DNA from: Nonomuraea dietziae
Lineage (GTDB): Bacteria > Actinomycetota > Actinomycetes > Streptosporangiales > Streptosporangiaceae
Assembly: GCF_014195505.1 (NCBI RefSeq)
Contig: NZ_JACIBV010000001.1
Coordinates: forward strand, 7,006,001-7,070,000
Length of the DNA: 64,000 bases
Direction: 5' to 3'
A model generated the notes under the pieces. That model was not told the DNA's origin. It saw only the letters and a list, made by a program, of their open reading frames with translations, and did not search any database. This document shows, piece by piece, positions 40,078 to 47,656 of this stretch (position 1 is its first letter; every line of letters starts with the position of its first letter). The translations under genes and the position numbers were made by a program.

Positions 40078-41093
40078 AGCGGATGACCAAGGCCGCCGTG
40101 TTCGGGACCGGATCATGGGGCACGACGTTCGGCATGATCATGGCGAGGGCGGGCGTGGAGACCACGCTGTGGGGCCGCCGCGCCGAGATCGTCGAGGCGA
40201 TCGACCGCCGCCACGAGAACCCCGACTACCTGCCGGGCGTCACACTGCCCCCCACGATGCGCGCCACGGGTGATCCCGCCCGCGCGCTGGAGGGCGCCGA
40301 CTTCGTCGTGCTGGCCGTCCCCTCGCAGACGTTGCGGTCCAACCTCACCGCGTGGAAGCCCCACCTGCCGAAGGGCGCGGTGCTCGTCAGCCTGATGAAG
40401 GGCATCGAGCTCGGCACGACCAAGCGCATGAGCGAGGTCATCATGGAGGTCGCCGAGGTGCCGCAGGAGCGGGTGGCCGTCGTCTCGGGGCCCAACCTGG
40501 TGCCTGAGATCGCCCAGGGCCAGCCCGCGGCGACCGTGGTGTCCTGCCCCGACGAGCGGACCATGGAGCACCTGCAGGAGGCCTGTCACGTGCCGCCGTG
40601 GTTCCGCCCCTACACCAACCCCGACGTGGTGGGCGTGGAGCTGGGCGGGGCGGTCAAGAACGTGATCGCGCTGGCGGTCGGCGTCGCCTCGGGCATGGGC
40701 ATGGGCGACAACGTCGGCGCGATGCTCATGACCCGCGGCCTGGCCGAGATCTCACGCCTGGGGGCGGCGCTCGGCGCCGACCCGCACACGTTCGCCGGCC
40801 TGGCGGGCATGGGCGACCTGGTCGCCACCTGCACCTCGCCGCTGTCGCGCAACCGCACCTTCGGCGAGAACCTCGGCAAGGGCATGACGCTGGCCGAGGT
40901 CGTCGCGGCCACCAAGCAGACCGCCGAGGGCGTCAAGTCCTGCGAGTCGGTGCTCGAACTGGCCAGGAAGCACGACGTGGAGATGCCGATCACCGAGGTG
41001 GTGGTGGGCGTGGTCCACGACGGGATGACCCCGGACGAGGCAGGGGTGCTGCTGATGTCACGCACCCCCAAACCGGAGAGATACGGCGTGTGA
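40074..41093 (+). CDS. gpsA: glycerol-3-phosphate dehydrogenase [NAD(P)+]
   Basis: This 339-residue dehydrogenase reduces dihydroxyacetone phosphate to sn-glycerol-3-phosphate, the backbone for PlsC and its partner. It has the Rossmann motif VFGTGSWGTTFGMI, SGPNLVPEIAQGQPAA, the catalytic lysine in VELGGAVKNVIALAVGVASG and AGMGDLVATCTSPLSRNR. A GTG start overlaps the plsC stop; an ATG three codons in is an alternative. The stop overlaps the next gene by 4 bases. Confidence 0.97.
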   Translation: MKRMTKAAVFGTGSWGTTFGMIMARAGVETTLWGRRAEIVEAIDRRHENPDYLPGVTLPPTMRATGDPARALEGADFVVLAVPSQTLRSNLTAWKPHLPKGAVLVSLMKGIELGTTKRMSEVIMEVAEVPQERVAVVSGPNLVPEIAQGQPAATVVSCPDERTMEHLQEACHVPPWFRPYTNPDVVGVELGGAVKNVIALAVGVASGMGMGDNVGAMLMTRGLAEISRLGAALGADPHTFAGLAGMGDLVATCTSPLSRNRTFGENLGKGMTLAEVVAATKQTAEGVKSCESVLELARKHDVEMPITEVVVGVVHDGMTPDEAGVLLMSRTPKPERYGV

Positions 41094-42028
41094 GAGAGAA
41101 CACCAGGTGCGTGCGCGCGCCGGCCGAGGGCCGGTTCGCCGCCGCCGTGGCGGCCCTCGAAGGGGCGGCGGCGCCGGAGAACGTGGCGGGCCAGTCCTAC
41201 GCCACGGGTGAGGCGGCGCTCGCCGCCGTCCTGCTGTCGTTCCTGCGCGGCGGCACGCACGTGGTCGCCCCCTCGAGGGCGGGCCTCGTCGCCAACGTGC
41301 TCGGCAGGTTCGGCGTGAGCGCCGACTTCGTCGACACGGCCGACCTGCCCGCGGTACGGCAGGCCGTCCGCGGCCACACGAAGCTGATCTACGCCGAGAC
41401 GCTCTCGGACACCGGCGTGGCCGATCTGCGCGGCCTGTACCGCCTGGCCCGCGAGGTCGGCGCGATGCTCGTGGTCGACTCCACCCTCGCCACGCCGATC
41501 GTCTGCCGGCCGCTGGAGCACGGCGCCGACCTGGTGCTCCACTCGACCGGCCTCCTGCTCGGCGACCGCGAGGGCGGCGTCGTGGTCGGCAGGCACGACC
41601 TCATGCACAGGCTCACCAAGGACCTCGGCGCCCCGCTGTCGCCTGCCGACGAGCCCGCCCTGCTCAGCGCCATGGGGACACTGACGCTGCGGGTCAGGCG
41701 CAGGTGCGCGACCGCCATGGAGTTCGCCGCCGCCGTGGCCAAGCATCCGTCGGTCGTCGCCGTCGGCTATCCGGGCCTGCCGCAGGACCCGGGCCACCAC
41801 CTGGCGCGCCAGCTGTTCGACTCAGGGCCTGAGGGCACCAGGTTCGGCACCCGCGTGATCGTCACGCCACGCGGTGACGCGGACGAGCTGGTCAAGTCGC
41901 TGAGGCTGATCGGCGACAGCACATGGGCCGTGAGACAGGGCAAGGCGGTCAGCTTCACGATCGGATTCGAAGACGTCGAAGATCTCGTCGCGGACGTGAC
42001 ACGAGCCCTTGACTCACAAGCAGGGTAG
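41090..42028 (+). CDS. degenerate Cys/Met-metabolism PLP-fold protein without catalytic lysine
   Basis: This 312-residue relative of cystathionine gamma-synthase/lyase is about 70 residues shorter than the family. It keeps GDHVV-like THVVAP, LVVDSTLATP (the Asp that contacts the PLP ring) and the strand ADLVLHS. Where active members read HSATKYLGGHSD, with the Schiff-base lysine, this protein reads HSTGLLLGDREGG, so the lysine is absent. The N-terminal YxRxGNPT loop is also missing. It overlaps gpsA by 4 bases (GTGA) and is followed by ddl after 11 bases, so it is kept inside an essential operon. A non-catalytic or regulatory role is plausible. Confidence 0.75.
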   Translation: MRENTRCVRAPAEGRFAAAVAALEGAAAPENVAGQSYATGEAALAAVLLSFLRGGTHVVAPSRAGLVANVLGRFGVSADFVDTADLPAVRQAVRGHTKLIYAETLSDTGVADLRGLYRLAREVGAMLVVDSTLATPIVCRPLEHGADLVLHSTGLLLGDREGGVVVGRHDLMHRLTKDLGAPLSPADEPALLSAMGTLTLRVRRRCATAMEFAAAVAKHPSVVAVGYPGLPQDPGHHLARQLFDSGPEGTRFGTRVIVTPRGDADELVKSLRLIGDSTWAVRQGKAVSFTIGFEDVEDLVADVTRALDSQAG

Positions 42029-42039
42029 ATTCGGGCGTC

Positions 42040-43134
42040 ATGAGCAAGCCACGCGTCGCGGTCGTTTTCGGGGGTCGCAACTCGGAGCATGCCGTCTCCC
42101 TCATGGGGGCGGGCAGCGTTCTCGAGGCGATCGACAGGTCGAAGTACGAGGTGGTCCCCATCGGGATCGCCCAGGACGGCCGCTGGGTGCTGGCCGCCGG
42201 CGACCAGCGATACGCGATCGAGGACGGCAAGCTGCCCGTCGTCGACACCTCGGGCGCGGAGCTGGCGCTGCCCTCGGGGGAGGCGGCGCTGGTGGCCTAC
42301 GAGCCGGGCAGCATCCCGGTCGAGCTGGGCACGGTGGACGTGGTCTTCCCCGTCATGCACGGTCCCTTCGCCGAGGACGGCACGATCCAGGGCCTGCTGG
42401 AGATGGCTGGGGTGCGCTACGTCGGCTCGGGCGTGCTGGCCAGCGCGGTCGGCATGGACAAGGCCTACATGAAGGCGATCCTGGCCGCCGCGGGGCTGCC
42501 CGTCGGGCCGTACGTGGTGGTGCGCGAGCGCGACTGGCGCCTCGACAAGGACCGCGTGGTCAAGGAGGTCGAGCAGCTGGGCTGGCCGGTCTTCGTCAAG
42601 CCGGCCCGCGCGGGCTCCAGCCAGGGCATCTCCAAGGCGCACGACCTGGCCTCGCTCGAGACCGCCGTCGAGTTCGCCCAGGCCCACGACCCCAAGGTGC
42701 TGGTCGAGGCGGCCATCGTCGGACGCGAGATCGAGTGCGCGGTGCTGGAGTCGCTCGGCGACGAGCCCCCCGCCGCCTCGACGCCCGGTGAGGTGCTGGT
42801 CGAGGGCGGGCAGGAGTTCTTCGACTTCGAGGCCAAGTACTACCCCGACCAGATGTCGCTGACCGTGCCCGCCGACATCCCCGCCGAGACGGCCGAGGAG
42901 CTGCGGGCGATGGCCGTACGCGCCTTCGAGGCGCTGGGCTGCGAGGGGCTGTCGCGGGTGGACTTCTTCTACACCCCCGACGGCAGGCTGATCCTCAACG
43001 AGATCAACACCATGCCCGGCTTCACGTCGCTGTCGGTGGCTCCCCAGCTGTGGGCGGCCAGCGGCCTGACCTACGCCCAGCTGGTCGAGCGCCTCATCCA
43101 GCTGGCGCTGGGTCGCAAGGCGGGTCTGCGCTAG
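42040..43134 (+). CDS. ddl: D-alanine--D-alanine ligase
   Basis: This is a 364-residue ATP-grasp enzyme of peptidoglycan precursor synthesis. It has VVFGGRNSEHAVSLMGAGSV at the N-terminus, FPVMHGPFAEDGTIQGLLEM, the ATP-binding FVKPARAGSSQGISK, and the metal site LILNEINTMPGFTSLS. It is full length. The position after gpsA and before the DUF3515/Lrp/thiL genes follows the usual actinobacterial order. The stop overlaps the end of the convergent lipoprotein gene by 4 bases. Confidence 0.97.
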   Translation: MSKPRVAVVFGGRNSEHAVSLMGAGSVLEAIDRSKYEVVPIGIAQDGRWVLAAGDQRYAIEDGKLPVVDTSGAELALPSGEAALVAYEPGSIPVELGTVDVVFPVMHGPFAEDGTIQGLLEMAGVRYVGSGVLASAVGMDKAYMKAILAAAGLPVGPYVVVRERDWRLDKDRVVKEVEQLGWPVFVKPARAGSSQGISKAHDLASLETAVEFAQAHDPKVLVEAAIVGREIECAVLESLGDEPPAASTPGEVLVEGGQEFFDFEAKYYPDQMSLTVPADIPAETAEELRAMAVRAFEALGCEGLSRVDFFYTPDGRLILNEINTMPGFTSLSVAPQLWAASGLTYAQLVERLIQLALGRKAGLR

Positions 43135-43553
43135 CCGGTGGCCTTCTTCACCGGCCCTGAGAGCTCCATCAGGACACCGGTGGCCTCGTGCGTCCTGGCG
43201 ATCGTCACCTCCACGTAGGCGGTGCTCGTCACGGCGGTGAACAGGGTGGGCACGGTGGGGTCGGCGAACCACCCGACCCCGTCGAGCTCGGCCAGCTGGT
43301 CGGTGGCCGCCATCCGCGCAGGGCGGGGCACCCCGCAGCGCAGCGCGATCTCAGCCGACCCCCACACGGCGACATAGGGAGACTCGGGTGTGGAGGTCGT
43401 GCGCTCCGCGCCGTCGAGCGTGGCGGGCAGCAGGGGGCTGAGTCTGGTGCAGGCGGCCACCGCGTCACCCTCGGGGACGGGCGGCTCCACCTGGACGGCG
43501 CTGCCGCATCCGGCGAGGAGGAGCAGCGCCAGGACGGCAACACCTTGCTTCAT
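43131..43553 (-). CDS. DUF3515 family lipoprotein
   Basis: This 140-residue exported protein has a lipobox (VLALLLLAGCGSAV, lipidated Cys about residue 17). The DUF3515 domain contains AVAACTRLSPLLPATLDG, VAVWGSAEIALRCGVPRP and GVGWFADPT. Orthologues lie beside ddl throughout actinobacteria; the function is unknown but the context suggests an envelope role. The ATG at 43553 overlaps the stop of the Lrp-type gene by 4 bases. Confidence 0.88.
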   Translation of the reverse strand: MKQGVAVLALLLLAGCGSAVQVEPPVPEGDAVAACTRLSPLLPATLDGAERTTSTPESPYVAVWGSAEIALRCGVPRPARMAATDQLAELDGVGWFADPTVPTLFTAVTSTAYVEVTIARTHEATGVLMELSGPVKKATG

Positions 43554-43783
43554 ATGTGGACAATAGGGCACGTCAGAGTACGGGTGATGCCATCGACGGC
43601 CTGGATCTGCGCGACGACGAGCTTGCCGAGCTCGTCGACGTTGCGAGCCTCGGCGCGCACGATGACGTCATAGGGGCCCGTCACGTCCTCGGCCTGGGTG
43701 ACCCCGGTGATGCCGGCGATCTCACGTGCCACGGCCGCGGCCTTGCCCACCTCGGTCTGGATAAGGATGTACGCCTGCACCAT
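43550..43783 (-). CDS. Lrp/AsnC-type ligand-binding (RAM) domain protein
   Basis: This 77-residue stand-alone RAM domain (MVQAYILIQTEVGKAAAVAR, then VTGPYDVIVRAEARNVDELG) lacks the DNA-binding helix-turn-helix of full Lrp. Such domains bind amino acids and form rings; alone they may modulate an Lrp partner. The start is fixed by MVQAYILI and is divergent from thiL. It is coupled to the DUF3515 gene by a 4-base overlap, an arrangement conserved in actinobacteria. Confidence 0.88.
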   Translation of the reverse strand: MVQAYILIQTEVGKAAAVAREIAGITGVTQAEDVTGPYDVIVRAEARNVDELGKLVVAQIQAVDGITRTLTCPIVHI

Positions 43784-43853
43784 TACGTCCTCCCGGGCGA
43801 TTGGATCAGCGCCGAAGGGCCACCGTACCCTGTGTGCCGACAGGAGGTGCGCC

Positions 43854-44804
43854 ATCACAGTCGGAGATCTCGGCGAATTCGGAGTTGTAGCACGTATCAC
43901 CGGACGATTGCCACAGGGCGAGAGCGTGCTGCTCGGCCCCGGTGACGACGCTGCGGTGGTGAGAGCGCCCGATGGGCGGGTCGTAGTGTCAACGGACTTG
44001 TTGATCGAGGGTAGGCACTTTCGCCGCGATTGGTCCAGCGCGTATGACATAGGCAGGAAGGCCGCAGCACAGAATCTTTCCGATGTCGCCGCGATGGGGG
44101 CGATTCCGACAACCCTCGTGGTGGGCCTCGGGATGCCCGCAGACGTTCCCGTGGCCTGGGTCGACGGCCTCGCCGACGGGTTCCGCGAGGAGTGCGCGCT
44201 GGTGGGAGCCAGCGTGGCGGGCGGCGACATTACCCGCTCCGAACTCGTGGTCATCGGCGTGACGGCGCTCGGTGATCTCGGCGGGCACGCGCCCGTCACC
44301 CGCTCGGGCGCGCGGCCTGGACAGGTCGTGGCCTTCGCCGGGCGGCTGGGATACGCGGCCGCAGGGCTCGCCCTGCTGGAGGCGGGGCTGGAGCCGGAGG
44401 GCGGGCCGCTTCTCGAGGCGGTCGAGGGGCACAGGAGGCCGCGTCCGCCGTACGCGTGCGGGCCCGAGGCAGCGCGCATGGGCGCGGCCGCGATGCTCGA
44501 CGTGAGCGACGGTCTCCTGCAGGACCTCGGGCACGTGGCCGCCGCGAGCGGCGTGGGCATCACGCTCGACCCCACCGCCTTCCCGATCGGCGAACCGGTG
44601 GCCGCCGCCGCCAAGGAGCTCGGCGCCGACCCGGTCGAGTGGGTGCTCACGGGTGGTGAAGATCACGCTCTGGCCGCAGTCTTCCCTCCGGAGGTACGGC
44701 TGCCGCCCCACTGGACGGTCGTCGGACACGCCGTGGAAGGCGCGAAGGTCCAGGTCGCGGGCCGTACGACAGGGCTCGGCGGGTGGGACCACTTCAGAGA
44801 GTGA
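43854..44804 (+). CDS. thiL: thiamine-monophosphate kinase, apparent ATC start
   Basis: This 316-residue enzyme phosphorylates thiamine monophosphate to thiamine diphosphate. It has VGPGDDAAVV-type LLGPGDDAAVV, STDLLIEGRHF, QNLSDVAAMGA, GGDITRS and MLDVSDGLLQDLGH (metal and ATP ligands). Homology begins at TVGDLGEFG. The codon two before it, ATC at 43854, lies 6 bases after a perfect AGGAGG; no ATG, GTG or TTG is in frame nearby, and the next upstream one would extend across the divergent gene. So either ATC is used, or an ATG has been mutated or miscalled. Confidence 0.9.
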   Translation: MTVGDLGEFGVVARITGRLPQGESVLLGPGDDAAVVRAPDGRVVVSTDLLIEGRHFRRDWSSAYDIGRKAAAQNLSDVAAMGAIPTTLVVGLGMPADVPVAWVDGLADGFREECALVGASVAGGDITRSELVVIGVTALGDLGGHAPVTRSGARPGQVVAFAGRLGYAAAGLALLEAGLEPEGGPLLEAVEGHRRPRPPYACGPEAARMGAAAMLDVSDGLLQDLGHVAAASGVGITLDPTAFPIGEPVAAAAKELGADPVEWVLTGGEDHALAAVFPPEVRLPPHWTVVGHAVEGAKVQVAGRTTGLGGWDHFRE

Positions 44805-44905
44805 AATGTCGGTTTCGAGAAGATACCCCCGTGAAAGTTGAGACAAACGCGTATTAAAGATGTTATTAAGATGGGCGGCCCATGTATCCGGCAGGAAGGG
44901 CGCCC

Positions 44906-46390
44906 ATGGCCCGCCACGGCACCGGCGAACCAGAGCACGCGTGGTCTCAGGGGGGACGCGACTCGGAAGACCCGCAGGAGGCGGACTTTCGCTCCTTCGA
45001 CGACCCCATAACCACGGGAGCCTTCATGGCCCCCGTGGCGGAGCAGTCGGGCTGGCCCGCGCCGCCCGACCAGCTCGACCAGCAGGTCCAGGCAGGGCCC
45101 TCCACGGGAGAGTGGGCCGTGCCGCCGCACCACCCTGACGTCTTCGGCGGCCCCGCGACGGGGCCGATGTCGGCGAACGACGCCTTCGGCGGGCCTGTGT
45201 CCGCCTTCGGCGGCGCTCCACAGGCCGTCCCAGGGTCTCAGGGGGGACCCACGCCCTACGGTGAGCCCGCGGGCCCTGCCGGCCAGCACGCGACCCCCGG
45301 CGGTGAGGGCGTGGGACCGGAGAGCGAGCCCACGGCCGCCTACAACCCGCCGACGGACCGGCTGGTGGCCACAGGGCCTCCCAGGCAGCCGGTGGCCGCC
45401 TGGGAGGAGCCCTCCGACGTTCAGGAGACCGGCTTCCTCGGCGCGGGCGGTTGGGACGAGGGGCCCGCGGGCTGGGACGAGGAGCCGGGCGACAAGGGCT
45501 CCCGCAGGCGCGGGAGGCGACGCCCCTCGGCCCCTCCGCGTGAAGCGGCGTCCGGCGGCAGGGGCAAGGTCGCCATCCTGTCGGTGGCGGCCGTCGCGAT
45601 CGTGCTCGGCGGCACCGTCGTCGGCGTGCGGATGGTCGGCTCGTCGGAGAAGACGCCGACGGCGGGCAAGGTGTCGGTCACCCAGGCGCCCCCCTCGATC
45701 TCGGATGAGCCCGAGCCGGAGCCTGAGCCCGACGCCGCCGAAGGCACCGAGGAGGCTCCCGTGGCAGGCGGCACGGAGGAGCCGAGCGAGGAGCCCTCGG
45801 AGACCAGGAACGTGAGGCCCCGCCCCACGGCCACGGCCTCCGCGCGGGCACCCCGACGTACCAGCACGCCCAGGCCGACCGTCAAGAACACCCCTCGGTC
45901 GACGCCTGAGGACGACTTCGCGCCCAGTGAGGAGCCCACGGCCTCGGCCGAGCCCTCGGGGATGAGGGAGGCCGACAACACCGCTCCGCCCCCCGTCAGC
46001 GACGTGGAGCCGGGACCGACCGCCACCTCGCAGGTGGGCAGCGGCACCACCAGCAGCACCAACAGCACCAGGAGCACCGCCAGGGGCGGCGCCGCGGTCA
46101 ACGTCACGTTCGACGTGGTCAGGCAGCGCCTGGCCGGCTACACCGCCGAGCTGCGGGTCGTCAACGAGTCGGGCAAGGCGCTGGCCGACCTGACCGTCAG
46201 CGTCCCCGTGGACGGCACCGTGTCCGCCGTGAGAGGCGCGCAGTGGAGCCAGGACGGCCAGCTGCTGGTCATCCAGCCCGACGCGGATCTGGAGGCGGGG
46301 GAGGCCGTCCAGATCACCTTCACCGCGGACGGCACCGCCACCGAGCCCCAGACCTGCGGCATGGTGGGCGGGGAGTGCACGGTCGCCTGA
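44906..46390 (+). CDS. membrane protein with C-terminal CBM2-like module
   Basis: This is a 494-residue protein. A long Pro/Gly-rich cytoplasmic region (1-200) with repeated GGP/FGG motifs ends in a basic patch (RRRGRRRP). One membrane helix follows (VAILSVAAVAIVLGGTVVGV, about 220-243), then a Glu/Pro and Ser/Thr/Pro-rich extracellular stalk. The C-terminal ~100-residue beta-sandwich (GYTAELRVVNESGKALADLT, then GAQWSQDGQLLVIQ) resembles family 2 carbohydrate-binding modules. It may tether the cell to, or sense, a polysaccharide. ATG 44906 has GGAAGG 6 bases upstream and is preferred to ATG 44882. thiD follows after 7 bases. Confidence 0.7.
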   Translation: MARHGTGEPEHAWSQGGRDSEDPQEADFRSFDDPITTGAFMAPVAEQSGWPAPPDQLDQQVQAGPSTGEWAVPPHHPDVFGGPATGPMSANDAFGGPVSAFGGAPQAVPGSQGGPTPYGEPAGPAGQHATPGGEGVGPESEPTAAYNPPTDRLVATGPPRQPVAAWEEPSDVQETGFLGAGGWDEGPAGWDEEPGDKGSRRRGRRRPSAPPREAASGGRGKVAILSVAAVAIVLGGTVVGVRMVGSSEKTPTAGKVSVTQAPPSISDEPEPEPEPDAAEGTEEAPVAGGTEEPSEEPSETRNVRPRPTATASARAPRRTSTPRPTVKNTPRSTPEDDFAPSEEPTASAEPSGMREADNTAPPPVSDVEPGPTATSQVGSGTTSSTNSTRSTARGGAAVNVTFDVVRQRLAGYTAELRVVNESGKALADLTVSVPVDGTVSAVRGAQWSQDGQLLVIQPDADLEAGEAVQITFTADGTATEPQTCGMVGGECTVA

Positions 46391-46397
46391 TGGTTGG

Positions 46398-47204
46398 ATG
46401 GAGGCCATGACCGTTTCGTCCCCTCCTCGCGTCCTCACCGTCGCCGGCTCCGACTCCGGCGGCGGCGCGGGCATTCAGGCCGATCTGAAGACGATGCTGG
46501 CGCTCGGCGTCCACGGCATGAGCGTGATCGCCGCCGTGACCGCCCAGAACTCCCTGGGCGTCCAGGGGTACTGGGAGCTGCCGCCCGAAGCGGTGCGCGC
46601 CCAGCTCGACTCGGTGCTGAGCGACATCGGCGCGCAGGCCGTCAAGACGGGCATGCTGGCCTCGCCCGTCCTGGTGGAGACGGTCGCCGAGGCGCTGGCC
46701 GCCGCGGGCGCGCCCGTCGTGGTGGACCCCGTCGGCGTCTCCAAGCACGGCGACTCGCTGCTCGCCCCCGAGGCCGTCGACACCCTCAGGACGCTGCTGC
46801 TGCCCGTCGCCACGGTCGTCACGCCGAACCTGTGGGAGGTCGAGCAGCTCACCTCCGTCAAGGTCGAGGACGAGCGCGACCTGCGCCGAGCCGCCGACGC
46901 CGTCCTGGCGCTCGGCCCCACCTGGGTCCTCGTCAAGGGCGGGCACCTGCCGGGCGAGCCCGTCGACCTGCTGACGGACGGAGCTGCGGAGTTCCGCTTC
47001 AGGGCGCCGCGTCTGGACAACCGCCACACCCACGGCACGGGCTGCACGCTCGCCTCGGCGATCGCGTCGTACCTGGCGATGGGCGACGACGTGCCGACGG
47101 CGGCGGGCAAGGCGAAGGACTACGTCACCGGCGCGATCGGCCGCGGCTTCCCCCTGGGCGACGGCATCGGCCCCGTGGACCACGCCTGGATGTGGCGCTC
47201 GTAG
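46398..47204 (+). CDS. thiD: hydroxymethylpyrimidine/phosphomethylpyrimidine kinase
   Basis: This 268-residue ribokinase-fold enzyme carries out both phosphorylations of the thiamine pyrimidine. It has TVAGSDSGGGAGIQADLKTM, VKTGMLASPVLVETVAEAL, VVTPNLWEVEQLTSVKV and the anion hole/catalytic Asp region in DNRHTHGTGCTLASAIASYL. It shares the thiamine pathway with thiL 1.6 kb upstream. A strong bidirectional terminator separates it from rpmB. Confidence 0.95.
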   Translation: MEAMTVSSPPRVLTVAGSDSGGGAGIQADLKTMLALGVHGMSVIAAVTAQNSLGVQGYWELPPEAVRAQLDSVLSDIGAQAVKTGMLASPVLVETVAEALAAAGAPVVVDPVGVSKHGDSLLAPEAVDTLRTLLLPVATVVTPNLWEVEQLTSVKVEDERDLRRAADAVLALGPTWVLVKGGHLPGEPVDLLTDGAAEFRFRAPRLDNRHTHGTGCTLASAIASYLAMGDDVPTAAGKAKDYVTGAIGRGFPLGDGIGPVDHAWMWRS

Positions 47205-47228
47205 CCGTTCAGGGCCGTCACGGAAAGC

Positions 47229-47264
47229 CGAAAGCCCGTCGCTCGGATGAGCGACGGGCTTTCG
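47229..47264. terminator. bidirectional terminator between thiD and rpmB
   Basis: A perfect 16-bp stem (CGAAAGCCCGTCGCTC with GAGCGACGGGCTTTCG) around a GGAT loop lies between the convergent ends of the two genes. Confidence 0.88.
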
Positions 47265-47277
47265 GAAGTTGTGAAGA

Positions 47278-47463
47278 CTAGCGGGTGACCTTGCCAGCCT
47301 TGATGCACGAGGTGCAGACGTTCATCTTCTTGGGCGTGCCACCAACGACCGCGCGCACCGTCTGGATGTTGGGGTTCCAACGACGACGGGTGCGACGGTG
47401 GGAGTGGGACACGTTGTTACCGAACGTCGGGCCCTTGCGGCAGACATCGCAGACGGAAGCCAC
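47278..47463 (-). CDS. rpmB: 50S ribosomal protein L28
   Basis: This 61-residue ribosomal protein (ASVCDVCRKGPTFGNNVSHS, then RRRWNPNIQTVRAVVGGTPK) carries CDVC and CTSC pairs, so it is the zinc-binding (C+) form. Zinc-free paralogues under Zur control replace this form under zinc limitation in many actinobacteria. A GTG start has AAGGAG 8 bases upstream. It is a single gene, divergent from the DAK2 gene. Confidence 0.95.
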   Translation of the reverse strand: MASVCDVCRKGPTFGNNVSHSHRRTRRRWNPNIQTVRAVVGGTPKKMNVCTSCIKAGKVTR

Positions 47464-47656
47464 GGTATCGCTCCTTTTCAGTCGATAAGCCCAGTCCGCT
47501 TGGATGTTGCGGGCGGAGGGCATGCCGGGGACAACCGGCCAGCCAGACGAGGATATCCGATCCGCACCCCTGACCGCGAACTCGAGCGGCAGCGGGTGGG
47601 TGTTGGGGATATTCTCCGCAATAACGCTAGCGCATCGGGGCCGCGAGGGAGCACAC

